The position numbers were made by a program, and so were the translations under genes. 64,000 bases of DNA from Excoecaria cochinchinensis (lineage: Eukaryota > Streptophyta > Magnoliopsida > Malpighiales > Euphorbiaceae): positions 34,239,001 through 34,303,000 of the forward strand of contig CANTUQ010000004.1 of NCBI GenBank assembly GCA_947683425.1, read 5' to 3'. Below are positions 53,483 through 64,000 of this stretch, piece by piece. Below the pieces are notes generated by a model, which ran no database searches, had not been told where the DNA came from, and saw nothing but the letters and a program-made list of their open reading frames with translations. Within the stretch, counting starts at the first letter, position 1. Every line of letters begins with the position of its first letter.

Positions 53483-53515
53483 ACCTACACGCAGTCAAGG
53501 ATACTACGTGCTGAC
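53483..53515 (-). promoter_or_regulatory. Diverged box 2 of LTR L
   Basis: On minus: GTCAGCACGTAGTATCCTTG, then ACTGCGTGTAGGTAT. The AGCACG and CGTGTAGGT parts match the other LTRs, but the hairpin stem is not recognisable. Confidence 0.4.
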
Positions 53516-53812
53516 CATTAAATATGTTCGGTGGTGATTATATATCCAGAATTTTCCATACATAACTATTTTATGCACACGCATACACAATTTAATTCAT
53601 TAACCACTATAATTCTATCTATTAGATACATTATTTCTTAAATAAATTATTACCTTCATGCATGCACAATATTTTACTAAATTTGCAAGAACATTGTCTT
53701 AGAGCTAACAGGTCTCACATTTTGCCTACATTCAATTCCTAACTTATACATTTTATTTACATTTCTTAAACTTTATTTCATTTATTTACCTTCCCCCTGA
53801 TACTTTTGTTTC

Positions 53813-53815
<3 letters not shown>

Positions 53816-53862
<47 letters not shown>
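53816..53862. repeat. AT microsatellite
   Basis: Pure AT repeat of about 47 bases in LTR L. Confidence 0.95.
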
Positions 53863-53866
<4 letters not shown>

Positions 53867-54043
53867 TTGCTTTATTAATTTAGTCAAATGTTACATTGAC
53901 CTGTTTCATTCTTAATACATATAAACTTTCACCTTTAAATAAATCTATACTTCCATGCAATTTCCCACGTTATACATTTTCAACTCAATTTCACACTTCC
54001 ACGGACTCGATGCAACAGTTTCTTAGCAAATTTTATCAGTTTC

Positions 54044-54051
54044 ACTACTAC

Positions 54052-54112
<61 letters not shown>
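54044..54112. repeat. TTA microsatellite
   Basis: TTA repeat of about 69 bases. A shorter one lies at 54639-54672. Both are in LTR L. Confidence 0.95.
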
Positions 54113-54635
54113 TAATCTTTATGTTCATTTTCTTTTATAATTACTTTTACTAACTATAATTTTTTATCAAATTACAATTTAATCCCTTCATTAAGCATAT
54201 TATGGACAATTTACACTTTAACTACTTTAATTTTTACTAAATTAATTAATTCTTCTTAACACCATTTGATCCAAAGTGTCAGGTCTACCCATTTTACACT
54301 TCACTTTAATTCTACACATCTTTATTTGTTTGTCACGCACACACCTGTACACCTTAAACCAAATGATTACATACAATTCTTTTAGATTGCTTTCATCATT
54401 TTTTTAATATCATTATATACTATTTAACTAATATTTCTTTTGGCATACTTAACTAATTTATAAATATGTAGTGTCTTTAATAATATTTAATAGGTTATTA
54501 CTATGTGTGCGTTTTCTCCATTCCCATTTCATCAGGTCCCTCACAGTTTCAATATACATATATTTTTCTTATTTCATGTTACTTAACTTATACTATGTAT
54601 AATCCATATCATCAATTTTTACTATACTAATTGTA

Positions 54636-54672
<37 letters not shown>

Positions 54673-55570
54673 TACTACATTTTATTAGTCTAATTCTCTT
54701 CATAATTTACCTCACTTAATTACAAATAACTACTTACATATCTATATGACCTGACACTTCCATTTCCTTAGCAAATTAATTGAAATTATTATTATTAACG
54801 TTATTGATCCTATTTACCTTTATTTTATTATTATTCTATTATCTTCTTTTAAATTTATTCATGGTCCATGCAAGTCCCAAGTCCAAACCTCAGCACACAC
54901 ACAAGCATACTTGTTTTCTATACTATATAAATATTAATCTTTTTAGTACCCTTGATTAATTTATACTTTAATTTAGTGTGTCTTTGTATGTTTCTTATTT
55001 ATAATCATATATTATTAAGTCAATACATGCATCTATTTATTCATTTCTACATGACGTCAATACTGTTGTTTCACATTTCATTAGCCTTATTAAACTCATA
55101 CATTTCATTTTACTCTATATAGGTCATACTGCATCTTATTTATATATATTATAAATATTATTTAGATAAAATATACATTTCTACTTGGTTACACTGACAC
55201 TTCTATTTTTCCTACTTAACACTATTATTATTATTCACATTTATTATCAATATCACTATTTTATTATTGACATTAGGGTTTTCTTAATATTTATTATATT
55301 TTTCATTATCCACCTAACTCTCAACTACCATTATCACCCTTAACATTAACAATCACACTAATACTATCCTTATAACTATTATTTTCATTAACATAATTAT
55401 TAGCATTAGCAGAAGTATTATTTTTATTATTAGCAGAGATTCCACTTTCACTTTCATTATCTTTGTTACCTATTAGAATTTATTTATTTATTTATTTATT
55501 TTTATATCTAAATTTCCCAATCACTCGTTCTATTTACAATAAATCAATTTATTTTAGGTACGCCACTTTT

Positions 55571-55572
<2 letters not shown>

Positions 55573-55609
<37 letters not shown>
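55573..55609. repeat. AT microsatellite
   Basis: Pure AT repeat in LTR L. Confidence 0.95.
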
Positions 55610-55610
<1 letters not shown>

Positions 55611-56397
55611 TTTTTCTAAATATTTTTGCTTCACTGTCATATTTGTCATTCACATATTTGTTACATTATCATGGTGTATTTAGGGTTACTAGTTAAACTT
55701 AGAATTTCTTTCATACAATACACGTCCCACACACCCACGCAAGCCACTGTCAATGTTCCTTTCCATTCAACTTATTCTTAATTTCCCATTATCTTTATTA
55801 TCAATATTAACCTTACCATTTCTTAAATAATATTCCACTCAATCATTTATATACAATTTATATAATTTATATTCCACATTAATACTATTATTATTATTAT
55901 TATCTAATCACATAATACAATGACTTCATATTTCCTTCCAATAACCTCACTATCGTCAACTTATATTTTAGTTCTTCAACTTATCTCTAATTACGGTTTT
56001 ACCCTTCACTATCTTTATAATTGCAATTATGCCACTATTCAACCATTTTCATACTCATTATTTGACATGCAAATTTACCATTTAGTCCCTGTATATCATT
56101 TTATGCCAATTACACATTAGTCCTTATTTTATTATCTTTTTAACTATTTCACTAATTAATCACTCATATTTACTTCATTTTACATCAATTTTCTTATTTT
56201 GCCCCCAGTATAAATTCGGTAGAAATATTTGAACCTGATACACAGGATGTAGACCCTATAAGTCCACTACACTTTAGAGTGACCCCGAAATACCACCCAT
56301 ACATTTCACTGCATTTCACTATACACTTTTTCACTTTTAGTAGACCATCATTGGCCTACTCAAGCGAGTTGGCATAACTCGTACCGCGGTATAAAGT

Positions 56398-56414
56398 CCC
56401 TATGGCTAGCCAAC
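56398..56414 (-). promoter_or_regulatory. Diverged palindrome 1 of LTR L
   Basis: On minus: GTTGGCTAGCCATAGGG. The palindromic core GGCTAGCC replaces GGCATGCC, but the following ATAGGG is kept. Confidence 0.4.
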
Positions 56415-57189
56415 AATATCCTGAACTAGATTTGACAACCAGATTATTACTAAGGACAATGAAATTATTATTTTAATTCAATTTTTTATTAATTAACTCA
56501 CATAAATTTTGTTCACATTATTAATTATCACGGTACACTATACAGCCAATAGGACATGCCCATTTCCGATTCATTCTTTTTCCATTAAATCAATTCCAAA
56601 TCACTTATTATTCAATTCTAACATCAATTATGCCATAAAATAAATAAACACAACACATTCTGTATTTTGCATTCTAAACATAATATAATTACCAACTAGA
56701 AAATATTCAATTAAATTCCAATAATTCCCAATTAATTAACATACACTCAATTTCCATTATATATTCAATTTATGCAATCATACTTAATAAATAATAAAAA
56801 TATACACTAATATACCCATGCATACCATTTGGCCCAAACAACATCTTTACCATCAAATTTATTCTTCACTCATTTATCATTATTTAAGCTAGATTACACC
56901 TTAATTAACATATTTACACAATTAATTTGCATTAAATCACAAAATATACCCATTTATTCTTAAGTGTACTATTCGGCCTACATTATGTCCATACCATACA
57001 ATTTATTTCTTTTCATTTTAATCTTTCAAAACTCCAATTTAACCTCCCTTAACATGTCTATCAAGTTTAATTCATTTAAACATGCATATATCAAATACAT
57101 TTAATGTGAACATAACCTATAATCATACAAAAATCAATGGAAAAGATTGAATTTTGTAACTACTAACCTCAATTACTTGTCGTACCCTC

Positions 57190-57394
57190 TCAAGCTTCAA
57201 GCTTCCTTTCCTTACCTTTGTCCCTTGAAACACTTTCACCCCTTTTACTTTCTACACATGGCCGAAATTCCCCAACAAAGAACCCATCAATATTTTGCTT
57301 CAATAATTCCATATGACGACAAAAATACACACTAGACATCCTAAACTACCTATTTGAACCTTTGAATCAAATTAAACTCATCAATTTCTCTTAC
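57190..57394 (-). other. Putative LTR intron and purine-rich exon (L)
   Basis: On minus, donor GTAAGAG at 57394 and acceptor GTGTAG ending 57252 give a 143-bp intron. The exon, in the same phase as in B, E, S, G and H, reads ESKRGESVSRDKGKERKLEA and stops at 57190-57192. It has about five extra codons before the Lys/Glu core. Confidence 0.5.
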
Positions 57395-58239
57395 CTTAAT
57401 TTTGTGCACTAAGCTTTAATTCTTGTTTTTACCCACTTCCTCCACCACAAATGAAGACTAAAGGCTGATAATAACAGTTAGAGGGGCAGAATTTAACTTA
57501 GAAAGCTTGGATTTAAAGAGAAAATTGGAGGAGAGTTGAAGAAAACCGATGAAGAGAAGGAAGAAGGTATTTCGGCCAAGAAGAAGAGAGAGGAAAGGTG
57601 GAGAGAGCTAAAAATATCAGATATTTATGGCCTTTTATAGTGGGTTTAATGGGTTGGGTTTGGTCTAACCAAGTTGGGTCAACCAATTCCTAAGCCCAAA
57701 TACGCTTTATGGCCCAATATATATTCTTAAATTAATTCTCTCACTTTACAAACTCAATATCTTTCAAAATTAATTTCATAATTCATAAAATATATAAGTT
57801 AGCCTCCATAAAAATTTTCAACTGAATCAGAGTCCGTTTTCAGTTCGGTTCACTAATGCCGGTTCCATTAATTAGTCAATTTTCAATATTACCGTAAAAT
57901 TACTTTTTTACTGTTAAATAATTCTAAATATTATTTAGAGTCCATGCATGCCTTCAAATAATTTTTCAGAGGTTATTTACTATCTTTAAAGCTTAGGTCT
58001 AACCTTCACTCAAACGGTTATTATTTGAACCGAAACCATGAGTTTTTCTTCTTTTCGACTTTTGAGAATCTATTTGATCTCGATTTCACCTTAAATTTTA
58101 CCCTTGGACTAGTCGCAATTTGTATTTACAAATAAAATATTCTTTTTGCCGTCAGATTTACTTTTTACCCCGATATCACTATTTACTACCCAAAAATTAC
58201 TATTCACGACAATTGAAATTTTTGGGCTATTACATGACA

Positions 58240-59355
58240 ATGCAAACCGTTAGTTTTTTGATTTTCAATTTCACCTATCATTTGAATTGGTGGCAGCTCT
58301 AACAATCAATTCTAGTTAGCTCCTCAAATGAAATTAATTTAATTTCATCACGAGGGGTAGGGCGCTACAATTCCTATTCTAGATTGTCCCATCCTGAGGG
58401 GCAATCTAGTCTAATTAGACAAAAAAGTTTAGTCTGATCAAATGAAGGTTTTGGCTAATCAAATAAAGTTCTTTATTTTGGTTGGTTAGATTTAACATAA
58501 TCCGTCTAATCAGACGAAATATCTTTGCCTAGTAAGACAAACCATATTCATCTAATCAGACAAAGGCTTCATCTAATTAGACAAATTTTCCAAATACAGA
58601 CAAACTTTTTTGTGCCCTAAATTTATTCGAATGTTGGAAGGGTGGAACTATCATTCCATCCCTCCAAAAGCTTATAAAGGGTCCATTTTCTTATGAAAGA
58701 AGGGTTTCCTTCTTTCCTCTCTCTCCTTCTTTTCCCTCTTGGTTTCTTGCACCTTAAAAAGCGAAAAAAATAGAAAACCATTTTTAAGCTTTGTTCATAG
58801 CTTTTCTTGGGATTTCTAGAAGTTTACATGTTTTACCTCTTTTTATGCTGCATATACTTTCTATTGATATAATTTATAGTGTTTCCATACCAATATAAAT
58901 GTTAATATTATTTATAAAGATTTAAAGCATGTTTATGTGAATGTATGATGACATTATTTATAAGATTTGTTTATATTTACACGTTAATATACGTTTAGCG
59001 GGGAATAATTTTTATGTTTTCTATATGATGTCTTTTTATTTATATTTTTAATACAAAAATAAATAACATCACATAAAAGTTTTATATGTTAATATTAATA
59101 AAAATGAAGAATCTATTTAATATCATCTTCATCATAAAAAGATTCATAAATTAATCACTAATTAATTTGGAATTTAGATAAAAAAAAATGTGTTGGTGAA
59201 CAATGCCACTTTTCCTACAAATTTTTGCCATTCAAAGTGTTTATATCTAAATAAACGATTTATCGGACTTAACAAGAATAAGAGAATTTCCATTGCATGT
59301 GTTTATAAAGAAATCACATATTTGGAATTTCTGTTTTAAAATAAACAAAAGGTTT
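58240..59355 (+). other. Probable degenerate LTR sequence with palindromic minisatellite
   Basis: Contains repeated TCTAATYAGAC units (58410-58595) and, downstream, a TATA box CTTATAAAGG (58671-58680) followed by a pyrimidine-rich stretch. AT-rich sequence follows up to LTR M and continues at 60952. No coding is seen. The plan resembles an LTR, but I cannot fix its start. Confidence 0.4.
58410..58595 (+). repeat. GTCTAATYAGAC palindromic minisatellite
   Basis: Five to six units built around the palindrome GTCTAATTAGAC or GTCTAATCAGAC, separated by 20-35 variable bases. Confidence 0.7.
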
Positions 59356-60951
59356 TGTAAACACTGGGTCCTGAGTCAGCCTAAATCAGAGTTACCCAAT
59401 GAGGATGATGTTCCTATGTTATAGGTGGAGAACAGAAGTGCTGGTCCTCATCTTTGGTTTTCAAAATTTTTAGGGGTTTTTCTTGGGCTTAGCCCTTAAG
59501 GCATTAATGCATTTTTATTTTTTATTTTTTACATTTAAATATGTGATTTTTTATTATTTTTAGTTTTCCATGATTTAAATAGGTTTCTAGAGTTCTATGT
59601 GAGATTTTATTGTGTTTTTAGGTTATTATATGGATCTTTAAGTGGTTTTTGTATGAAAATGGCATAGTGTTCATGTTTCTTCCCTGGAACTGTGCTCAGG
59701 GCACGAGCCACAGGAAGAAGGCCTGAGCGACTCCCGTCACTCACAGCGAGCGATGGGACGCAGCGGGGCTTTCCTTGCCATCGCTCGCACCTTTGGCTGT
59801 CCGTCCCTCCCTATTTCTTTACTGGTTGTCTATGACCTTCTAAATTGTTTGGTTTAATTCTTTTCATGCATATTTTTGTCTTTTACATCACATCACATGA
59901 TTTATTTTAATTTCTTGTTTTTTAACATGCAATTCTATTTTCTGTCGGTTCTTTTTATTTTATTTATATTTTTTTCAGTATGCTTGTATTTATTTATTTA
60001 AGTATTTGTTTTATTTATTATGTTTATAATTTATTTTCTTTCCTTTTGTCTTTTCTAGGCCCAAATAGCCTGCATACATGTATTTCCAAATGTATGAAAA
60101 TTCGGAGGCTAGGATACATGGGTTACAATAATCCTTTTTGTACTTTAGTTATTTTTAGATTTTTCGTTTTCCTTTCTTTGGTTTGGATTTGTAATAATAA
60201 AGGAATTTCTGTCCGCTACCATGAAAATTCACTTAAAATTTTTATATAAATAGTAATGGGATTTTTTTTAATAAATAAGGCCAATGTCTAGATTTTCTTT
60301 GAAAATGATACACAAAGGAAGAGTTTCGCTTTTATTAAAATGGGATCACTCATCCCTTTTTTTTTAAAAAACTTGTTCAAGAAACTATTCATATTTGTAA
60401 ATATGCATGCGGGAACCAATGTTCTCACGTAAATGAATTTTCCATATTATGTATGTTTTATTTTCCATTTTGTGGGATAATTTTGCTTTACTTTTATAGC
60501 CTTCTTCACATTGCTTGTATTATGTTCTTATTTATTTATCTTTATAAATTGTGTGAGAAAAGAGATAGAGAATTAATTTTAAAAATTCATTTATATAAAT
60601 ATTAACCAAGATATAAGTAAGAGTGAAGTCCCGAACCATCTCTAGTTTAGTCTTTATGAGGTTAGATTTACTTTCCCAATGTTTTGTTCGGTAGTGACTC
60701 CACAATGCCTACCTCTTGGTGCCCAAATTGATGCTCTCGTAGGTTGATTGCCAACAATAGAATAGAGGTACCCTGAGATGCTGTCTTATGCCATTTTGAG
60801 GCCCGAGACTTTGTGAATTGGGTTGAATCCCTGTCTATTTTGATGTGACCAATCTTCACGAGTTTAATAAACCTTTGACCGGTCTTGGGTCCTAAAAGCA
60901 AATTATTGAGAACAAGCTGGATACTAATTAGGGGGTTCAGTGTGCGTCACA
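59356..60951 (+). mobile_element. Solo LTR M (TGTAGACACC family)
   Basis: The LTR starts TGTAAACACTGGGTCCTGAG and ends GTGTGCGTCACA, 1596 bp. Flanks are GGTTT (59351-59355) and GGTTC (60952-60956), a target duplication with one change. It carries the family's GC-rich island (59686-59812) and GGGATCACTCATCCC (60342-60356). No PBS follows, as expected for a solo LTR. Confidence 0.85.
59686..59812 (+). repeat. GC-rich island inside LTR M
   Basis: GC-rich block with arms such as GAGCGACTCCCGTCACTC and AGCGAGCGATGG. Same site as the islands in A, C and F but unrelated sequence. Confidence 0.65.
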
Positions 60952-61700
60952 GGTTCTTAGTGATCAAAGTTACTTTTCCAAAATCATTTGTCATCATTAA
61001 AAAGACCAATGTCTTAAGATTTAATTACACAAAATAAATGATTCTTTTAAATAATTGGAATATTTTCCTAGCATATTTTCAATCAAATTGTCACTTAAAA
61101 TAAAATGGAGCTAATGTCCTAAACCATTTTTCATAAGCAATAAAATAAAGTATCTTCCCAGTATTGGTCACAAATAATAGCATAGTAATTCCTTGATAAT
61201 GTGTTTCCAAAGGACACTTTGGGAATAATGGCAAGATAGGGTCGAGTACCTCATTATTATAAAATAACTAATGTTAGGAAGGTGAAGCTAATGAATTAGG
61301 TTAAGAGATCAATGTCCCAATTTTTCTTAGATGGGCCGAAGACCCAATTCACTTTAAATAATAGACCAATGTCTAAATATCACTAAAAGAATAAACAATT
61401 TCATTTTTAAGCAATGCGTAACTTAGGATCACAAAATAAAATAACTTAGGATAATAAAATAAAATAATTTAGGATCATTCATGAAAATAATGTTGTATGC
61501 ATGCATTTATTGCTTAATGCATTTGTATTAAAAGCAAAGTAATATTCTTCAAAAAAAAAAAAAAAAGCAAAGTAATAAATATTGAAACTATCAAGAATTA
61601 TAAAATATTAATTAAAGGCAGAAATAAGATTGACATTCTCGGACAAAAATCATAAGTTTTAATTGCTGGCCTAACCCACCAAGTGGCAACTCTACTAAAA
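60952..61700 (+). other. Degenerate LTR-like sequence ending in a PBS-like site
   Basis: Several copies of ACCAATGTCTTAA-like text (near 61003, 61110, 61300 and 61357). At 61682-61696 AGTGGCAACTCTACT resembles the PBS after LTRs A, C and F. This suggests an old plus-strand LTR into which M inserted, but its start is not clear. Confidence 0.35.
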
Positions 61701-62318
61701 CAACCTTGTAGAGGAAAATATTTCCACATGTGAAAAATTATTAAAGGGTTGACACTTACCTTTCATACTCTTTCATGGAAAAAGTAAACCCCTTCATTCA
61801 ATAGAAGTAGATATCCTACTAGCCATTTTGTTAATAAAGGAAACATTAAAATCTCACACATCGATAATACCCCTTAGAATATCAATCCCACATGAATACA
61901 ATAATTAATAGTAATTATACGTTCGAGTTTAACTTTTACCCATTTCGTGTCAAACTTTGACTTTTAGTCAACCCTAACATTATTTATTATACATGTGACG
62001 TAAATTTTATTTTACATTTTTAATCCCACATAAATATTACATTTAATTTCATTCATTAGGTTTGACCATTACTATCTCAAGTCAAACTTTGACCACTTGT
62101 CAACATTTGTCAAACTTATCACTATTCATCGTTGTGACCAGAAATGTATTTTTGACTTTTGAACCTTAAACTGTCCCGGTTTGACCTCAAATTTAATCCT
62201 TGAGTTCTTCATAAATATTACTATCCAATGCCATGTATAGTAAAATTCGCATCTTGAATGACACTATGCATAAGCCACAAATTATTATTCACGAAATCAA
62301 AATTTTTGAGGTGATACA
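61701..62318 (-). mobile_element. LTR start of an L-related element (minus)
   Basis: On minus from 62318 it reads TGTATCACCTCAAAAATTTT followed by GATTTCGTGAATAATAATTT. LTR L starts in the same way (AAAAATTTC, then GTCGTGAATAGTAATTT). GTCAAACTTTGAC-type palindromes occur at 61950-62110. The lower boundary is not visible. Confidence 0.4.
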
Positions 62319-62755
62319 CCTACTATTAATTATCATGATCTTCCTTATTTACCTACTTAAAAAAGTTATTTCCTGAATAAGAAAATATTGGGAATTTTAT
62401 CTTTATCATCCCATATAGGCCCATTGGACATACCCAAATAACCTATCTTTATAGGCTAATTTTGGCCCAATGTAAACCATAAGTATCCTAATTCAGTAGA
62501 TGTACTTATGTCCTATGATTTTCCTTTAATTTATTTATTTTTAATGGCAATTAATTAATTTAAGTCTTAATTTATTATGTTAACTTATGGTTTCTTAATT
62601 CAATTAATAAGTTAATCATGTGAAGTTCTTTTTTAATCCTTCACTGAACTTTCATTTCAATTTAATCCATAGGGTATATTTCATTTTTCAACTATACACA
62701 TTTTTCATTCCTATCTTCAAGCAATTATTAATCCTTAGGATATTAATTAGGATAT
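62319..62755. other. Unclassified AT-rich sequence
   Basis: No coding frame, repeat end or structure that I can support. It is the left flank of LTR I. Confidence 0.6.
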
Positions 62756-64000
62756 TGTAAGGCCCCAACTCATACCCCGGTAGTTTTGGGCATTTTTTTT
62801 GTTAGTTGTTAGTGGTATGGGTTATTATTATTGTTGACCTTAGGGATTAATTGCATGTTTTAAAAAGTTTTAGGGTGTATGTGTGTGATAAGTTTAATTG
62901 TGTGGTTTTGTGATTGTTGAGAAGAAAAGAAAGATTACAAGTGAATTTTGCCAAATCCATTACATAAAAATTGACAAGTGGATCGTGGAGATGAAGAAAG
63001 AGAAGGAGAGGATAGGGATGCCTTTTTAGAGGAGAGAGAACGTGAAGGAACAGATTTGCCTCCTCTTTCTCTCCTATTTTCGCGTCTTCTTCCCCTCTTT
63101 CCTTTCTCAATTTCTTTCTCCAATTGCTATAATTTGTGAGTTGGTTTGGCAAATTCAAGGGTTGATCAAGTAATTGAATAGTCTTCTTCTTCTCTTCTTC
63201 TTCTTAGTTTGGTTGGTGGTTTGTGTTTGGGTTTCGAGCATTTGGTGTTGTTGGGTTCATTTGTTTAGAAATTCTAGCTAGAGAAGCTAAAGGGAAGGAG
63301 AAAGTAGGAGGTAGTGCTGCTAATTAAGCTTTGAGGAGCTTAGGAATTTATATTAATTTGTTTGAGTTATGCATTTGAACCATTAGTTTGAATTTCTGGA
63401 AAATTGAGAAATTAAGCATATTTATATGCATGATTGAATTGGGTTTGGGTAATTTGGAATAGAAATTGGAAACAAAAGTTGGGTATAGAATTTAGGAGTG
63501 ACATTATGGAATTTGGGGAATTTTCTTGGCTTTTAACTATGTTATTCAAATTGTTCCCTTTGTCTTTTAATCACTTATTTAAGGGTAAAACTTGGGTAAT
63601 ATGTTTTGAATGCTTTGTGATAATTTTGTTCAAGTTCTATGTGTTGGTGAAGGTTTGTGTGTTGAGAGCTGTGCACGAGGCGAGAAGCTCGATCCTATCG
63701 CGAGCGCAACTTTCATCATTAGCGTGACAGAGCTCGATCATCCGAGCTTCCATCGAGGTGTCCTCTATCACGAGCGTAATAGAGAGTTCGGTAGCCGAAC
63801 TTCTGCCAGGCTATTCTCCATTACAAGTGCATCTTTGGACCTTAATCAGGTCCCTATGCATTTGTATCCTCACAATCCCTATGTGTTTGGATCTTGCTTA
63901 AGATCCCTATGTGCTTTTAAAAGAAAAAGAAAGAAAAGAAAGAAAATATTTATTTGTAACTAAGGGTACCTATGCGTTCACTTGATATCCACTTCATTGA
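62756..64000 (+). mobile_element. LTR I (H family), truncated by window end
   Basis: Starts TGTAAGGCCCCAACTCATACC, the same family as H. An acceptor near 63277 is followed by an exon reading REAKGKEKVGGSAAN with a stop at 63325-63327; the donor is unclear (GTAATT near 63170). A hairpin-rich cassette (about 63660-63830) and the GATATCCAC box (63985) come next. The window ends before palindrome 2. Confidence 0.85.
63660..63830 (+). repeat. Hairpin-rich private cassette in LTR I
   Basis: Short pairs such as GCTCGATCATCCGAGC and AAGTTCGGCTACCGAACT-like arms, GC-richer than its surroundings. It occupies the minisatellite position of the other LTRs. Confidence 0.5.

Larger units (their letters stand above)
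52901..58234 (-). mobile_element. Solo LTR L (minus), 5.3 kb
   Basis: On minus it starts TGTAATAGCCCAAAAATTTC at 58234 and ends GAATGTAAGGGTGTTACA at 52901. Flanks are TGACC (52896-52900) and TGACA (58235-58239), a target duplication with one change. Minus landmarks: TATA box CTATAAAAGGCC (near 57630-57640), donor 57394, acceptor 57252, peptide to 57190, diverged palindrome 1 near 56398-56414 and box 2 near 53483-53515. Several AT and TTA microsatellites enlarge it. No internal coding is present. Confidence 0.8.

Noticed and set aside
58371..58376. LTR end at GGGCGCTACA as the upper boundary of L
   Set aside because: The alternative end at 58234 gives a consistent LTR start and a near-matching target duplication (TGACC and TGACA).

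Overview
This is repeat-dense nuclear DNA of a flowering plant, probably a eudicot. I find no intact host gene, tRNA or rRNA. Almost everything that can be classified is LTR retrotransposon, mainly Ty3/gypsy, plus a Ty1/copia tail and one end of a CACTA DNA transposon. The plant assignment rests on Tekay-type chromovirus polyproteins with a C-terminal chromodomain, a Tat-lineage element with a second RNase H and an antisense gene, and an En/Spm-like CACTA end. I label the elements A to S.

Layout. 1-2008: CACTA end beside a copia RNase H/3' LTR remnant (both minus). 2009-4326: LTR, PBS and leader of A (plus). 4327-6884: LTR and PBS of B (plus). 6885-12733: composite C, made of a plus-strand LTR with gag, an unrecognised gene-like block, a 26-bp tandem repeat and an inverted LTR tip. 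12734-17874: E, a decayed chromovirus pol plus 3' LTR. 17875-34488: F (minus), gag, leader and a 2.5-kb LTR. That LTR is split by D (21427-33238, minus, target duplication ATAAT), a full-length Tat element. D's RNase H is in turn split by solo LTR S (26667-29141). 34970-52625: a three-level nest, solo LTR J (minus, ATCAT) containing solo LTR H (plus, TATAC) containing full-length chromovirus G (36193-46023, TAATC). 52901-58234: solo LTR L (minus). 59356-60951: solo LTR M (plus). 62756-64000: start of LTR I, cut by the window edge.

The most interesting signal is shared LTR architecture. Nine LTRs from clearly different chromovirus-like subfamilies (B, E, S, both LTRs of G, H, I, J, L) carry recognisable parts of one ordered set of modules despite little other similarity: a TATA-like box; a short GT-AG intron with GTAAGT-like donors; a purine-rich exon that can be read as a short Lys/Glu peptide around KGKEK, in the same intron phase in most copies; a subfamily-private hairpin-forming minisatellite; a palindrome of the TTAGGCATGCCTAA type; and a CTAAGCGTTATCGCTTAG hairpin followed by GTAGGT. 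The second LTR family (A, C, F, M, starting TGTAGACACC) has a parallel plan, with a private GC-rich island at a fixed place and a GGGATCACTCATCCC palindrome.

D also carries an independent, spliced, antisense coiled-coil gene (22145-23978) with its own TATA box, two introns and a poly(A) signal. Every autonomous polyprotein in the window is broken. Most stops in E can be explained by C-to-T or G-to-A changes, as expected after cytosine methylation.
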